Assembly (NCBI RefSeq): GCF_965638725.1
Contig: NC_134961.1
Location: 4,464,001-4,528,000, forward strand
Direction of reading: 5' to 3'
Length of the DNA: 64,000 bases
Origin: Aptenodytes patagonicus
Lineage: Eukaryota > Chordata > Aves > Sphenisciformes > Spheniscidae
Positions within the stretch are counted from its first letter, which is position 1; every line of letters starts with the position of its first letter. The position numbers and the translations under genes were made by a program. Shown piece after piece: positions 1 through 11,402 of this stretch. The notes under the pieces are model-generated. The model made no database searches. It was given only the letters and a program-made list of their open reading frames with translations, and was not told where the DNA came from.

Positions 1-573
1 GGAAAAAGTCCTGAAGGAGATACAAACATTTGATTTAGAGTGATTTTAGAGAGGTGGTGTTGAGCACTAGTGGAGCCTGAAGTGCTGTTTTACCCACAGA
101 ACAGGAGCAGCCAGTGCAACAGCAGCGCAGGAAGGTGTGGGTCTTCACAGAAAACAAAACAAACCAAACAAAAAACCAACAACCTCCCTCCCCTCAAAGC
201 ACAAACACATATCCAGGATAAATGATGCGTAGCCTCTAGGACTTTGCAATGAGAGAAAACATACATGTGAATTACTCTGCTTTGAAAAATCCTCACCGTT
301 ACCATTATACCATCTCTGCATTCCTGCAGAGGTTTTCAACAAAGACAGCAGATAATCCAGCCAGAGCAGTGTTTTGGGAAACGGACATTACAAATCAAAA
401 AAACCCCTTGTTTTGACAAGTGATTGGCAAATCATTTGAGATGGCAAAAGGTAAACATGCTGTTCAAACCTGCCCCATCACTTACAGTTTCAGAATCACG
501 ATGAACTGCCACTAAATCCTTTGGTTTCTCTGTGAACTCCAAAAACCAAGATTTGTTCTTTTCTGGTTCTCAG

Positions 574-672
574 ACTCGGTCTCGCAAGCTGAGCAAACCC
601 TACAGTGACTGTACGGAGACTGGTGCTGACATACCAGTAGAAAATCTCTATAACAAGAGCTACTCACTCCAG
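574..672 (+). CDS. SCNN1G: SCNN1G coding exon, thumb start
   Basis: This 99-bp phase-0 exon encodes 33 residues, TRSRKLSKPYSDC through NKSYSLQ. A pyrimidine-rich acceptor ending in TTCTCAG precedes it and a GTAAAT donor follows. It is the gamma counterpart of the beta exon at 27155. An N-K-S sequon is present. It is the first gamma exon visible; nothing in bases 1-573 matches the preceding gamma exon. Confidence 0.93.
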
Positions 673-3600
673 GTAAATCTGTTACATTTGTTTTTATCAG
701 TCGCTTGAACACTACCTTCATAAAAAGCTTTACAATATCCTGTAGTTCAGGATCTGAGATTGTGAACAGTCCAGGTGTAGGGTCACTGCTTCTAACACTG
801 ATGTAAAATACCACAGCACTTTTTAAAAATCCAAGTTTTATTCCTAAGTGGTTCATGTTTGAAGTTCCCTTAGGCGCCCTGTTAGATAAAGAGAGAACAT
901 TAGCTCATTAGGCAATTTTCAAGCAATGTGAGACTGGAAAATATTGGCCAAGTAAATGTTGCAGCTTAGTAACCCTTGAAGCCAGAAATTGTGACCTTTA
1001 GGACTCCAAGAATAACAGATACCATCTAATCAGTATCCAGATAGCAGGATGTTTGTTTACAGAGTAAGTTTCCACTAATTTTGCATGGTTTCTGTAATTG
1101 GGTCCTCTTGGAGAGTGTCAGTTGTTCTGGCACTCTCCACTTGAAGAATCATAATTATATTAGCTGCTGCCTACTGCAAAGCCTGTGCCTAGGCTGGATT
1201 TTTATTTTATGGGGTATTATACCTGAAATCTGCTGTGATGTATTGCCAGGTAGGATCACACAGACATTATCTCAGGTTTTTAATAACAGTACTTCACCAA
1301 AACTCAGGGCTTAGGAGGGCTGGGACTGGGACCAAAAGGCTTGACGGCTGGGATTTCAAAAAGAGAAGTTCAGTTCCTGCTTGTTCCAACTGATTGTTTT
1401 AGCACAAAACACTGACTCTACTGCCTTATTAATCCTTACAACTTCAGGTCTACAAATATGCACCAACACAATTTGGTCGAAGCTGTGAACATTTTCACTA
1501 GTGAGTCACATCCCACACCTAGTTGTTGATTCATGGACCACATGCCATGGCAGACCAAAAACCTTCTCTTTGGCTGTGAAAAGAGCAACTGCAACACTGA
1601 AGCTTTTGATGGCTATAGGGGAAGTGGGGGCATTCACAGAAACCCCCCCTCAGAGAGGATTATATTCTTATTTCTTGCACTAGAGCCTAAACCCTCCATG
1701 CCACTTTCTGCCTGTATTTGTATTTACTAGCAACAGAGCGTGAAGGCCCAGGGAAATGGGTTCCCATCTTATTGCTACTATCGTAAATAGAGGATGTTTT
1801 TAGGTGCGTGCGAGCCTGGAGCTTGGCGCTGCGGAAACGCAGCAGCCTGTGCTTCTTAGACACCAGCTCTTGGTTTATCTCCCCCAGATTTGCCTGCACT
1901 CCTGCTTTCAGAAGGCCATGGTGGACTCGTGTGGCTGTGCCCAGTATGCACAGCCCTTACCTGCTGGGGCAGAGTACTGCAACTACAAGAAAAACCCCAA
2001 CTGGAGTAAGTGTTCAAACACCTCCCACATTGCATGTGCCTCAACTGCCCGCTGCCAGCCGCATCCCTCCACAGCACCATCCCCGGTTGGCACGGCCCTG
2101 CCTGCACCCAGCACCACCCCAGCCACACAGTGCACTGGGAAGAGGCGAATCTGCCTTAGCCCACTTAAGACCCCATACCGCAGAGCCTGAAACTGCCTCT
2201 CTTGTTTAAATTGACTTGTTTCTGACAGTTGTCCTAATTGCTTGTCATTTGTGCACACCACAGAAGTGTCGAGTGGAGGACTTGACCGGGTGAGGCAATT
2301 GTTCATGCCTATAGCAAGCGACAACCACTTCTCGGAGTATTTTGCAATATTTATAGGGCAAATCTTTTTATCCCCACCATGTAGGTGATGGCCACAAAGG
2401 CCACCTACACCCCAGAAGCCCCACTCCAGCACAGGTAGCAAAAGATCACTGCTTTTCTTTCTGGCTTCTCATACACATGTCCTGCTCCCTTCTTGCAGTG
2501 TACTGCTACTACAGACTGCACGAAAAGTTCGTGAAGGAGCAGCTGGGCTGCCAGCAAATCTGCAAAGACGCCTGCAGGTAAGTCCTGCCCACAACCAGAG
2601 GTAAAATGCTGCATGTGCATGGGAGTTCAAGCTCACAATTGACAGCCCGCCTCTCTCTCCAGCTTCAAGGAGTGGGCACTCACCACCAGCATCGCCCAGT
2701 GGCCATCCACCGTGTCAGAGGTCAGTTCCTAATTGCGCTCTGCTGTGACAGTAGCATGGCACAACAAGGCATTAAGGAAACCCAGAGATTCAGCACAGAA
2801 GCAGGGGGCCCCTGGGGTATTTGTTAGCACTTCAATGATGCTCCTCCCAGAGGCTCAGTCTGTAGTGTCCAGGTCAGGGCTTCCCCTCCAGGATTTCACC
2901 ATTAAACTAAAATTTGGCTTGTGGGCTGGGACATCCCCATGGGGACAGGTGGCCCATCACACACCTTCAATTCTGGCACCCAAGCTGGTCCAAGGAGGTG
3001 TGGAGCATGAGCTCCCTTTCCAGGGGATTTCTACACAAGCACACAGAGCTATAACAGTAATTTCTGTCTTATTTCCAGGACTGGATGCTTCGAGTTCTCT
3101 CTTGGGACAAAGGGCAAAAAATCAACAAGAAGTTGAACAAGTAAGTTTCCATGTATGTGTTTCTAGCTTGCACCTCAAGCTCAGATATAATCTCAGCGGC
3201 CCTAATGATGGCAATTGGGGAAAAAGCTCCCTTAGAGCAGCCCAGCCCTACTGGTCCAACTGGTTATTTGCATAGTTTTTCAGTATGTTTCATGTTATTG
3301 TTTTACTAAACCCTCAGCCTACCTTTTGTTTCTCCTCTCAGGACGGACCTCGCAAATCTCATGGTGTTTTACAAAGACCTGAACGAGAGATTCATTTCAG
3401 AGAATCCTGCCAACACAGTAAGTGAGCGCAGCAGTTCCCTGCTTGGCATCAGGAGGATGCGGCTCTTCCTCCCAGACAGGCTGGAAGTTTTCATCTTGCC
3501 AGAGGAGTGGTCCCATCCAGGCAGGGGCAGGAAACCATCCACAGACGACGCACCCCAGGGTGCCCGGTCCTGCCCTTCGCAGCCCTTTTATCCAGGACCG

Positions 3601-4244
3601 CTTTTCAAACTGTGCAGTCCCAAGCCCTGCACCCGGGTAGCCTGTGGGCTGCCTGCAGTAAGCGCAGCACTGAGCTCCTGCTGAAGCAGAGCAGGAGAGG
3701 ATAACGCAGGCAGCAGAGGAAGGGCCCATCGCATTTGGTAGCGCTCACAGCAAACCCTGGGTGCCCCAGCTTGGTGCAGCCTCCCCGCACACCGTAATGG
3801 TGCTGTGGACACGCGTCGCAGGAGCCGATAACCTTGTGCTCTCTTCTCTTCCAGCTCGTCATTCTTCTTTCCAACTTCGGAGGCCAGCTGGGCCTTTGGA
3901 TGAGCTGCTCAGTTGTTTGCGTCATTGAGATCATTGAGGTCTTCTTCATCGATTCGCTTTTCATCGTAATGCGGCGCCAATGGCAAAAGGCAAAGAAATG
4001 GTGGAACGACCAAAAAAGGGACCGGTCGGGGAAGACACAGCAGGGCAGCGATCTGGAGAGGCAGGGCCACGATAATCCCGTCTGCATCGATGAGGACTTG
4101 CCCACCTTCAACACCGCCCTCCGCCTGCCGCTGCCCCAGGACAACCCCTTGCCCAGGACTCCCCCCCCCAATTACAGCACTTTGCGGCTAGAGACTGCGT
4201 TCACAGAGCAGCTGCCCGATACACTAGAGGTGGGGCAACACTGA
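574..4244 (+). CDS. SCNN1G: SCNN1G, epithelial sodium channel gamma subunit (3' part, seven coding exons)
   Basis: The gamma subunit joins alpha and beta in the amiloride-sensitive Na+ channel of apical epithelial membranes. Coding exons are 574-672, 1888-2005, 2499-2577, 2663-2720, 3079-3140, 3342-3417 and 3855-4244, all with GT-AG borders and compatible phases. They give 293 residues plus stop, about 45% of the roughly 650-aa family length. Visible are the cysteine-rich thumb (CLHSCFQ, CGCAQY), the palm strands, TM2 with the S-C-S selectivity filter (LWMSCSVVC) and a C-terminal PPPNYSTL PY motif for NEDD4-family ligases. The QLGLWMSCSVVC and EIIEVFFID blocks mark it as gamma rather than alpha or beta. 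The N-terminal half (TM1, finger, furin/prostasin tract) lies off the left edge. The post-TM2 tail is diverged and basic. SCNN1B follows downstream on the same strand, as in human. Confidence 0.96.
1888..2005 (+). CDS. SCNN1G: SCNN1G coding exon, cysteine-rich thumb
   Basis: This 118-bp exon encodes ICLHSCFQKAMVDSCGCAQY and on to KKNPNW. It follows a CCCCCAG acceptor and ends before GTAAGT. Its length equals that of the paralogous beta exon at 30501 (118 bp). The closely spaced cysteines belong to the disulphide ladder of ENaC thumb domains. Confidence 0.95.
2499..2577 (+). CDS. SCNN1G: SCNN1G coding exon
   Basis: This 79-bp exon encodes (M)YCYYRLHEKFVKEQLGCQQI and CKDAC, continuing the cysteine-rich thumb. 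It has a TCTTGCAG acceptor and a GTAAGT donor. Both borders split codons in phase with the neighbouring exons. Confidence 0.94.
2663..2720 (+). CDS. SCNN1G: SCNN1G coding exon
   Basis: This 58-bp exon encodes (S)FKEWALTTSIAQWPSTVSE, the conserved ENaC segment ending the thumb. The acceptor is CTCTCCAG and the donor GTCAGT. The paralogous beta exon at 31630 is also 58 bp. Confidence 0.94.
3079..3140 (+). CDS. SCNN1G: SCNN1G coding exon
   Basis: This 62-bp exon encodes DWMLRVLSWDKGQKINKKLN, with an ATTTCCAG acceptor and a GTAAGT donor. Its length and phase match the beta exon at 32000. Confidence 0.93.
3342..3417 (+). CDS. SCNN1G: SCNN1G coding exon, palm strand before TM2
   Basis: This 76-bp exon encodes (K)TDLANLMVFYKDLNERFISE and NPANT, the last extracellular strand leading to the pore. 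It has a CTCTCAG acceptor and a GTAAGT donor. The beta exon at 32969 is also 76 bp. Confidence 0.94.
3855..4244 (+). CDS. SCNN1G: SCNN1G terminal coding exon, TM2, filter and PY tail
   Basis: This 390-bp exon encodes 129 residues and a TGA stop. It starts at LVILLSNFGGQLGLWMSCSV, which contains the degenerin-site serine, the amiloride-site glycine region and the S-C-S filter. Next come the TM2 helix, the cytosolic block RRQWQKAK and an acidic DEDLPTFNTAL stretch. Close to the C-terminus is PPPNYSTL, the PPxYxxL PY motif that recruits NEDD4-2. In human beta and gamma, loss of this motif causes Liddle syndrome. The linker between RRQWQKAK and DNPVCIDEDL differs strongly from mammals. Confidence 0.96.
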   Translation, partial: LVILLSNFGGQLGLWMSCSVVCVIEIIEVFFIDSLFIVMRRQWQKAKKWWNDQKRDRSGKTQQGSDLERQGHDNPVCIDEDLPTFNTALRLPLPQDNPLPRTPPPNYSTLRLETAFTEQLPDTLEVGQH

Positions 4245-5805
4245 TGCTTATTTATCCACCCATCCAGGTGCCAAACTAAGAGGTGGGTGCTGGACCCACG
4301 TGTCCAGGGGTGAAAGGCACGCATCCAAACGAGCACTGAAGGGCTGTTGGGTCAGACCCTTATTCAGGGATTGAACTTGCAGTCAACGCTTCTCTGAGCA
4401 AAGCTCAGACACAAAAGCCAAGGGCTCAGAGATATTAGGAACTTCAAGCAACATCAATTCTCAAGTTAATCATTGCAGGAGATGGCCGGAGCAGGATGTG
4501 GCACTGAGCTGGGATGTCTTGCCAGACAGAGGCATACATTAGCAACCAACTGCACACACCCCATTGTAAGTGGGCAGGAATTACTCCACAGCAGAAGATT
4601 GATGCCACGTTGGGTATGAACGCTAATTGCTCTCTGCTGTGTGGCTTGACTTGTGGGAAAAACCCAGGGCTTTCAGGAATGCAGCATGACATTTGTAGGA
4701 AGGGACATGACAGAGGTTTGGGAAGAGCACAAATTAGATAAAAGGAAAGCTCTCAAGTTGAATTTTGATTAGGAACCTGATTCCAAAGGTGGCCTGAGGA
4801 GCTCTTTATTCTGAGATGAAAAGTTAGGATAGCCATAGATGTGCTTGTAGAGCAAGTTACTACACAGCTTGAGTAGGAGAACTTAGGTCATCCCAAAAGA
4901 AACATCTGAAAAGGGCATGATATCTCATTTGGATCACAGTAATGAACTGCATACGCTGCAAGCTTGTTTCATTTTACATCGCTCAAGCCGGCCATTAAAT
5001 GTAACCTCAGAGGAGCTCGTTAAGCAGCGCGTGGCCTTGGCCACACGTGACTTCCTAGAAGCTTCAAAGGGAGCTGGCTGCTAAACCTTTCCTGCTCAAC
5101 CCCAGGCAAGGATTTCCCTCCTGTGGCCACCCGGTTCACCGCCCCGGCTGCCGGCCCTGGAGCTGGCAGTGCCCGGGGAGGGGACAGAGCCACGCAGGGC
5201 TGCAGCAGCAGCTGGAGCTGCCCTGGGCTCTGCGCACAGCCCTGAAGGGAGGTGGCCAGAGGATACATCTGTCCCACCAGTACGTCGTCCACCTTGCTTA
5301 CGCCCCCCCCATTCCACCGTACTGCGTCAACACCTTGCGGTTTGCCTCCTGTGCACAGCGCCGTGCTACTCCTACCGCGCCGGACCCTCCCCGCACCGCA
5401 GGCCAGCCGGAGGCTGCCGCCTGCGCCCGCGTGGCTGCGGGGTGCTTGTGAAGAGACCTCCAGGGCACCCAGCTGGGGTGGCAGCACCCTTCCCCTTGCT
5501 CCCACTCCTGCACCTGACTTTTCCTACCATAGCCGATTCTTAGCTGCCTAGAGCACACTGTATAGATGTTGAGGATGAACGTAGCCTACACCGGGTTGGC
5601 TGCGTAGGGCTTTTGTAGAGCAAGAGTGATTGAGTGTGTGTGTAAGTAAGTGTAAGAAAGTCTCTCTTTTCCTTTCTCTATATAAGCTTATTTTATATAG
5701 GACAGTGAGACTCCAGAAAGGTTCTTTAATGTGCAATAAAACATATTTTAACTGGATTATTTAAATAGCTGATAAACTGAAAAAATAAAGATATATTTTT
5801 TAATA
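4245..5805 (+). other. SCNN1G: SCNN1G 3' UTR
   Basis: This stretch follows the TGA stop and contains no further coding match. Two AATAAA hexamers, at 5735-5740 and 5784-5789, lie in an AT-rich end and are the best cleavage signals. That puts the 3' UTR at about 1.5 kb, with the transcript ending near 5755-5805. A GC-rich central part (about 5090-5470) carries chance open frames. The extent is inferred from the hexamers only. Confidence 0.6.
5735..5789 (+). terminator. SCNN1G: Tandem poly(A) signals of SCNN1G
   Basis: AATAAA occurs at 5735-5740 and again at 5784-5789 in an AT-rich context, followed by a T14 run near 5811-5824 that could act as the downstream U-rich element. No better signal is visible between the stop codon and here. 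Confidence 0.6.
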
Positions 5806-8800
5806 ACTGCTTTTTTTTTTTTTTAAATCAATATGCAAGTTCCTTCCGTGCAGGCATCCCAAGAGATTATGGGACTTGCCTGCGCCTGCCCTGGGGCTGC
5901 CAGGTGCCCTGGGCTCCTCTGCAGAGGTGGGGCTGTGCTGCAGACTGCCGCTAGACCTGGCTCGGGAGCAGGCAGGGGGAGCCGGGGGTACAAGCACGTG
6001 CATAGTGAAAATACCTTTCAGAAAGCAGCATTAGCCAGCAAGGTGACCCAAAATGCTGGAACCTCAGGTGTCTCCAGACAGTTCTACTCCTGGACAGTCC
6101 TTTGGGAACCAGAGGAGAAGAGAGAACTGGGTGTGCTCTGCTTCAGAGCCCCTTCTCTAACGCACAGAGGTGAGGTGCTCGGAGCGAACCAACGCGTGTC
6201 CCCATCGCCTCTCCAACACAGCATCAAATAACAGCACTCGTTGCACTGGGCTTGCCCCATTTGCAACAGTGGCAAAACAGAACCTGGAGAAAACCGCTGG
6301 GGTAGCCTACGAAAGGCATGTGCACACCAGGCCACCTCCCCCTTTGCATTACAGGCGTGAGCTGTCGCAACTACAGCAGTGGTGGAAATAACAGCAAACT
6401 TCAGAGCTGGATAATGTCTTACAATAAGCTCCTTCCTTTCCAGTTTGTTGCTTCTTTATATAGGAGCTCGTTTGGCTCAGTAACACCTGACTAAGGACTT
6501 TCTTCCAGATGCAGACAGTTGCTAGGGCCAATTTTGACTCCAACTCTTACAAAGCACAGCGTCCTACAAATATGGGAGGGGGGGAACCATCTCCCTGGGA
6601 AAAGGCAAGCAAACATTGCAAAGTGGGACATACCAAAATTCTTCTGTTCCTCATCTGTACCTGTGTGGGCAACAGCACTCGACAGACTGCAGCTCTCCAC
6701 AGGACAGGCGAGGTTTGCTCAATTCCGCTTGCAGACAGTACCGAGAAGGGGCTGCAGGATCTCAGCTTGCTGCTGGGACAGCACAGCTCCTTCCCCGCTG
6801 CTGAACCCGCTCACGCAGGGACTCCTCTTCCTCTCAGGCTGCTCAGGTGACTCTACCCCACTCCCAGCAACCCTCCAGCACCAAGAGCTGGGTTAAATCA
6901 GCAGGTGCTATTCATGCCATCATTTTCCTTCCAGAAAGGAAGGAAACCCCCCGCAGCTGCTGCCTGGAGCATCGCGCTGCACCTGGGTCCTGCAGCCAGG
7001 GAAGGCGCCGGCAGCTGGCGCAGCTCGGGACGGGCTGACGGGGCACGGCCTCGGAGGGTAGCCGTGTCCCCAGTGCTCGTCAGCGGCCACGCTTCCCATC
7101 ACGGTGGCAGCCAGAAGCTGTGTCGTGTGGATGTCTCAGGCTGGTTCCCAGATCTTTCTCTGGGGTACCTGAGACTTCATGAGACAGACAGAGCCTCGCA
7201 GTAACGCATTCGTTAGAGCAAAGCCAGACCTCAGTGAGAGCTGTAAAGCAGATGATGCTTCGATGAAAGCCTTGTATTTTTAAAGGCTTCCCAGAGCAAA
7301 ACAAAAGCCTTTTAAAATAAACTAGGTGGTGCCAATCCTGCAAGAAAGCAGTTGTATTGACTGGTCAAACATTATACCCAATAACTCCAGTTCTAATAAG
7401 GAAAATATCATTTGATTGAGAGCAAGGCTGCTGAAGCATAGCATTTCCTTGCAGCGTGCCTGTAGGGCCTCTCTGGTCAATAACCTGGGATGTGTGTCCT
7501 GCCAGGTGCTTTTTGGCATGAACATCCACTCTAAACTCTTTGGAAAAGCACAGGTTTTCTGTAGGTGCTCTTTGCATTTGCTTCTCAGGGCAGGCACAGC
7601 ACCTTTACTCCTTGTATGAATAATCCTTGGGAGGCAGAAAGCCATGGAGTAGCTACAGAAACGGATTACTTCATCGTAAATTAAATACTGAACTCTACTG
7701 AACTCCTGAGTCACCTTAAACACAGAAAACTTCCTGGGACGGTATGAGAATCAGGTATGACACACGCTAAACATCATAACCTCAAAGCGTTTGAGAAACT
7801 CAGCTTGGCGTTTATGGGAACAACAGGCAGCAAAATTTGTGGTTCAGTGATATCCCCTCCTCCGCCGCTGCAGCCGCTGCTCCGAGGGTCAGGTGGGAAC
7901 CCCGGTCTCTTCCTATGGGGACAGTATTCCCAGGAGACTCGTGGCGTGTGGTGGGAGCCCAGCCAGGCCCAGGCAGGGCTTGGGAGCAGGCAGCCCCCCT
8001 CTCGCCAGCACCGTGGGGCTGCAGGGGAGCGGCTGCGGTACCTGAAAACGCGGCGAAGGCGCAGGCAGAGTCGCAGGCACCGCGCTGCCTCGGCGCCGGG
8101 GCAAAGGACGGGCCGGGGAGAGGTGTCGAAACAAACCCGCAGCAGGCAGGTGCTGGTGACTCACAGGGAAAAGCTGCCTGCACACCAGGACCGGCCCTTT
8201 GGAGCAGGGGAGACGCAGCGGGCCAGCCTCGCTCAGCTCTTCCACAGCTCCCAGCAGCAGTTGCTGCCGGAGGGGAGAAAGTTGCGGGTCACAGAGGAGC
8301 TGCTGGGGGGGGCTGAGGAGGAGGAAACTCCAGCTGCACAGAGAAGGTTTGCCGGACGGCAGGAATCTGCCGGTGCCTCTCCCAGCAAGTGATGCCCAGA
8401 CAGAAACTGGGTTTGAAAACACACGGAGCCTGCTGGCCCTTCTCCGTCCTACTGGGGAACGGACACCTCCGTACACCACGTTATGGAGTCTGCTGGCCAT
8501 ACCCAGGGCTAGCTTTGTCTCACTTAATACACAATTGCCCCCTAACAGCCTTCAGGGGCACAGACCAAATCTGGGGGTTTTTCAGAGAAATCTTCCCAAC
8601 GAACCCTAACCCAAATAGCTCGAGCGTTTTGCTTGTGGGTGCCTGATTTCTGTAGTTACTGTCCTGACCTACCCCCATCCCTGAAAGGAGCACTGCAAAG
8701 GCTACGCGGGCTCTCGTCCTGCCACGAGGAGTTTGGAGATTGGTTTGTCCGAGCTGTGGTGCAAGGACTTACAGAGCAGGCATCAGTCCCGCTGCTGGCC

Positions 8801-11217
8801 TCGCCTGCTGGTGGCTTTCCCAGTGCTCCCAGCTCCTTTGACACAAGTGTGCAAACATGTGCTGTGAAAACCATGGAGAGAGAGGGGCAGCTGTGCAGAA
8901 ACAAACTCCAGTTGCAGTAGCGGGACTTGCTGCTTAAGTACTTTTGAGAATCAAAACTGCGGGGCAAAGGCTTTTCCTGGGTGGAAAGCAAGACTTTCAC
9001 CCTGACTCTGCTTGTTTCACTGCTTGGCATGAACAGCCAGCACAAAAGTGACTCAAAGACAGGACAGCCAAATGCGGGCAGGATGTGTGGTTTCCCTATC
9101 AGACAGAATTTCACCCGGTAATCCAGAGAGACATGGGAGCATCCAACCTCCCAGTCAACCGAGATGAAAAACTTGCCCAGGATGTGACAATGAACAATAA
9201 GTCACAGGTTCCTTGGAAGACACATCTGAGATGCAGCCCGACCCCATCCCGATCCCAGCTGGCCAAGGCACCACTGCCCCCAGCCCCACGGGGTGCAGCA
9301 ACCTGGGATGTCAGCCTGGAGGGGTAACTCCAGCCTCCCTCAGAGCAAAGGGATGGCTGCCCAAAGCTGCTCCCAGCAGATGCAGCCAGGCAGCACTGAC
9401 GGGGTTAAAGGCTGCCCGGGCCCCCTTCCACGCTGGGTGACATTGCAGTGGTCCACAAACAGGTTGGGGAGTTAAATGCCTCATTAATGTAAATGGGGCT
9501 GGGGAAAGGCATCTCCAGCACATGCCTATGGAAAATCCTTTCAGGCTCTGAGCCTTCACTTGTGCCCTGCAATAAGGTGCAGCTCTGGGGAGGCCAGGAC
9601 GTGGCTGGAGATTGTGGATGTTTTAATTTTACCCTTTCACCTTCAGGGCAGGGTGAGCCAGCTCCGTAACTATCAGCATTAGGAGGTTTCTCCTCCAGAC
9701 ACCCACAAAGGGGCTCGCAGGGCTACAGCAGCTCTGCTGCTGCTGTGTTCTCCAGTCAGACCTCCCAGGAAACACCCAAGCGAGGGGCTTTGCCCCACGA
9801 GAGCCCACCCGTGCCTCCTGCTCAGCTGAAGCCCCACGGTCTGGGAAGTTGGTGCTACCTCACCGGCAGCAGCCACAGCTGCCACCAGACCCCAGTCGAT
9901 GACACGCTAAAGCAACAGGCGTTCTCGACACGCAGCAGTGACTTCCCTCTGCTTGGAGCTGCAGCCAGAGAGCCCCAGACCAGCGCTGCTCCCGGGGCTC
10001 AAATCGGCCCGTGAGGCTGTGGCGCTGGGTGTGCGACACGGAGGGTGCCGGGAGGCAGGTACTTTATTGTACAAAATTGTTGCCTTGGCTTCAAAGTCCC
10101 ACTGCCCATCTCAGGCAACACCACAGCGGTGAGCGCCACGTGGCCGGAGCTGGGCAGCTCCCTGGAGCGATTCCCCCCCGCCAGATGCCAGGTCTGAGCC
10201 ATGCCCACCAGCCCAGCCCGCGCTCAGCACTTTGTGGAAGCGTTTTCAAGCAGCCTCAGCCCCGGGAGGGCTGCCGACAGCCGGAGCATCCCAAGCACAG
10301 GCCCGAGCTGTGGCAGCGCTGGAGCAGTTTCAGGCAAGCGTGAGTCAGAGGTTAACCCACGATTGCAGCAGCTGCCCTCTGCAGTGACATGCCATGACAC
10401 GGCTCCAGCACTAATCCCGATGCCAGCATCTCCCTGCGAACAGGACGGACCGGGAGGTATGGAGTCATCGCCGATTCCCCACGCCTCTGCTGGCACACGT
10501 GGGTAACGCCGTCAGTGGGGCTGGGCAGGCGGCGCTGGTCCTGGCTGACGAACCCCGGGAAGAGTGAGAGTTGGGTCTGAGTGTGACCGATGCCTAAGGA
10601 GGGGAAGGAGAGAAAAAAATCCCAGGCCAGGCTGGGCAATTCCATCCGAGAAACCGGAGTTCCCTCCTACGCAGGAGGAGCCTAGAGCTGCCGCTCTGGC
10701 TGTGGGGCAGCGCTGGTCCCGGCTCTTCCCGCTGCTCGCCGACGTCTCCTGGTGCCCCACGCCATGCCGGCAGCTCAATGCCATGCTGCTCCCGAGGGCA
10801 GTGCTGGCAACAGCCATCTCCTCTGCCAGACACCTACGCCTGCCCGGACAGCTCTGCCTGCACACCAGCGTGTGCTCACCAGCCTGGCCCGGCCGGCCCT
10901 GCAAGCCCCAGGCGCACACCGGGCTCTGCTCAGCTGCTCTCCAGGTGGGGGCTGCCGGGCATCGGGCTGCGCTTGCCGGCCCGCAGCCACACGATTGCTC
11001 CCAAAATGAGCGCTGGTCTGCAGCTCTCAGCACTGCGCGCACAAGGTGCTCGGTGCTTTCTGAAGCAACAGCACAATTATCCAACCGCATCGCTCCTGAG
11101 CAGCTTTTCTCTTGGACTGACGCTTTCTGGCAGCAAGGGGACCCCGATCCCTTGGGTTTTTTTATGAAATCTCTTTCTCCATCTGTCCCCCTTCTTCCCA
11201 AAAGCAAAGGCTCTTCT

Positions 11218-11300
11218 CCCACATCCCGCTCATCCCACTCCCGCTCATCCCACCCCAGAGTGCATGAGGGGGCATCCCACTCATCCCACTCATCCCTCTC
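11218..11300. repeat. Short tandem repeat, CATCCCACTC-like units
   Basis: Imperfect copies of a CATCCCACTC / CGCTCATCCCACTCC unit run through this stretch, interrupted once near 11260-11272. It is a low-complexity tandem repeat in intergenic DNA. The open frames across it, such as a G-M-S repeat on the minus strand, are by-products of the repeat. Confidence 0.6.
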
Positions 11301-11336
11301 CAGAGCAGTGGGGGCTCAGGACGCTCCGGCCCCAGG

Positions 11337-11402
11337 GAGCTGGGGGTGGTGTTGGGGGCGGTGGTGGTGGTAGGGGTGGTGGGGACGGTGGTGGCAGTGG
11401 GC
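11337..11402. repeat. GGT/GGGG-rich low-complexity tract
   Basis: This G-rich tract is composed of GGTGGT, GGGG and GGCGGTGG runs on the plus strand, right next to the CATCCC repeat. It has several GGG runs with short loops, so it could fold into a G-quadruplex. No coding evidence. Confidence 0.6.

Noticed and set aside
1-573. Earlier SCNN1G exon at the left edge
   Set aside because: No frame here matches the preceding gamma segment; taken as intron.
7757-8500. Open frames of about 200 codons on both strands
   Set aside because: Same GC-rich composition effect; no splice or domain support.
10512-11373. Long open frames on both strands in the GC-rich intergenic block (236 and 269 codons)
   Set aside because: High GC content depletes stop codons; the frames overlap on both strands, cover simple repeats and match no family.
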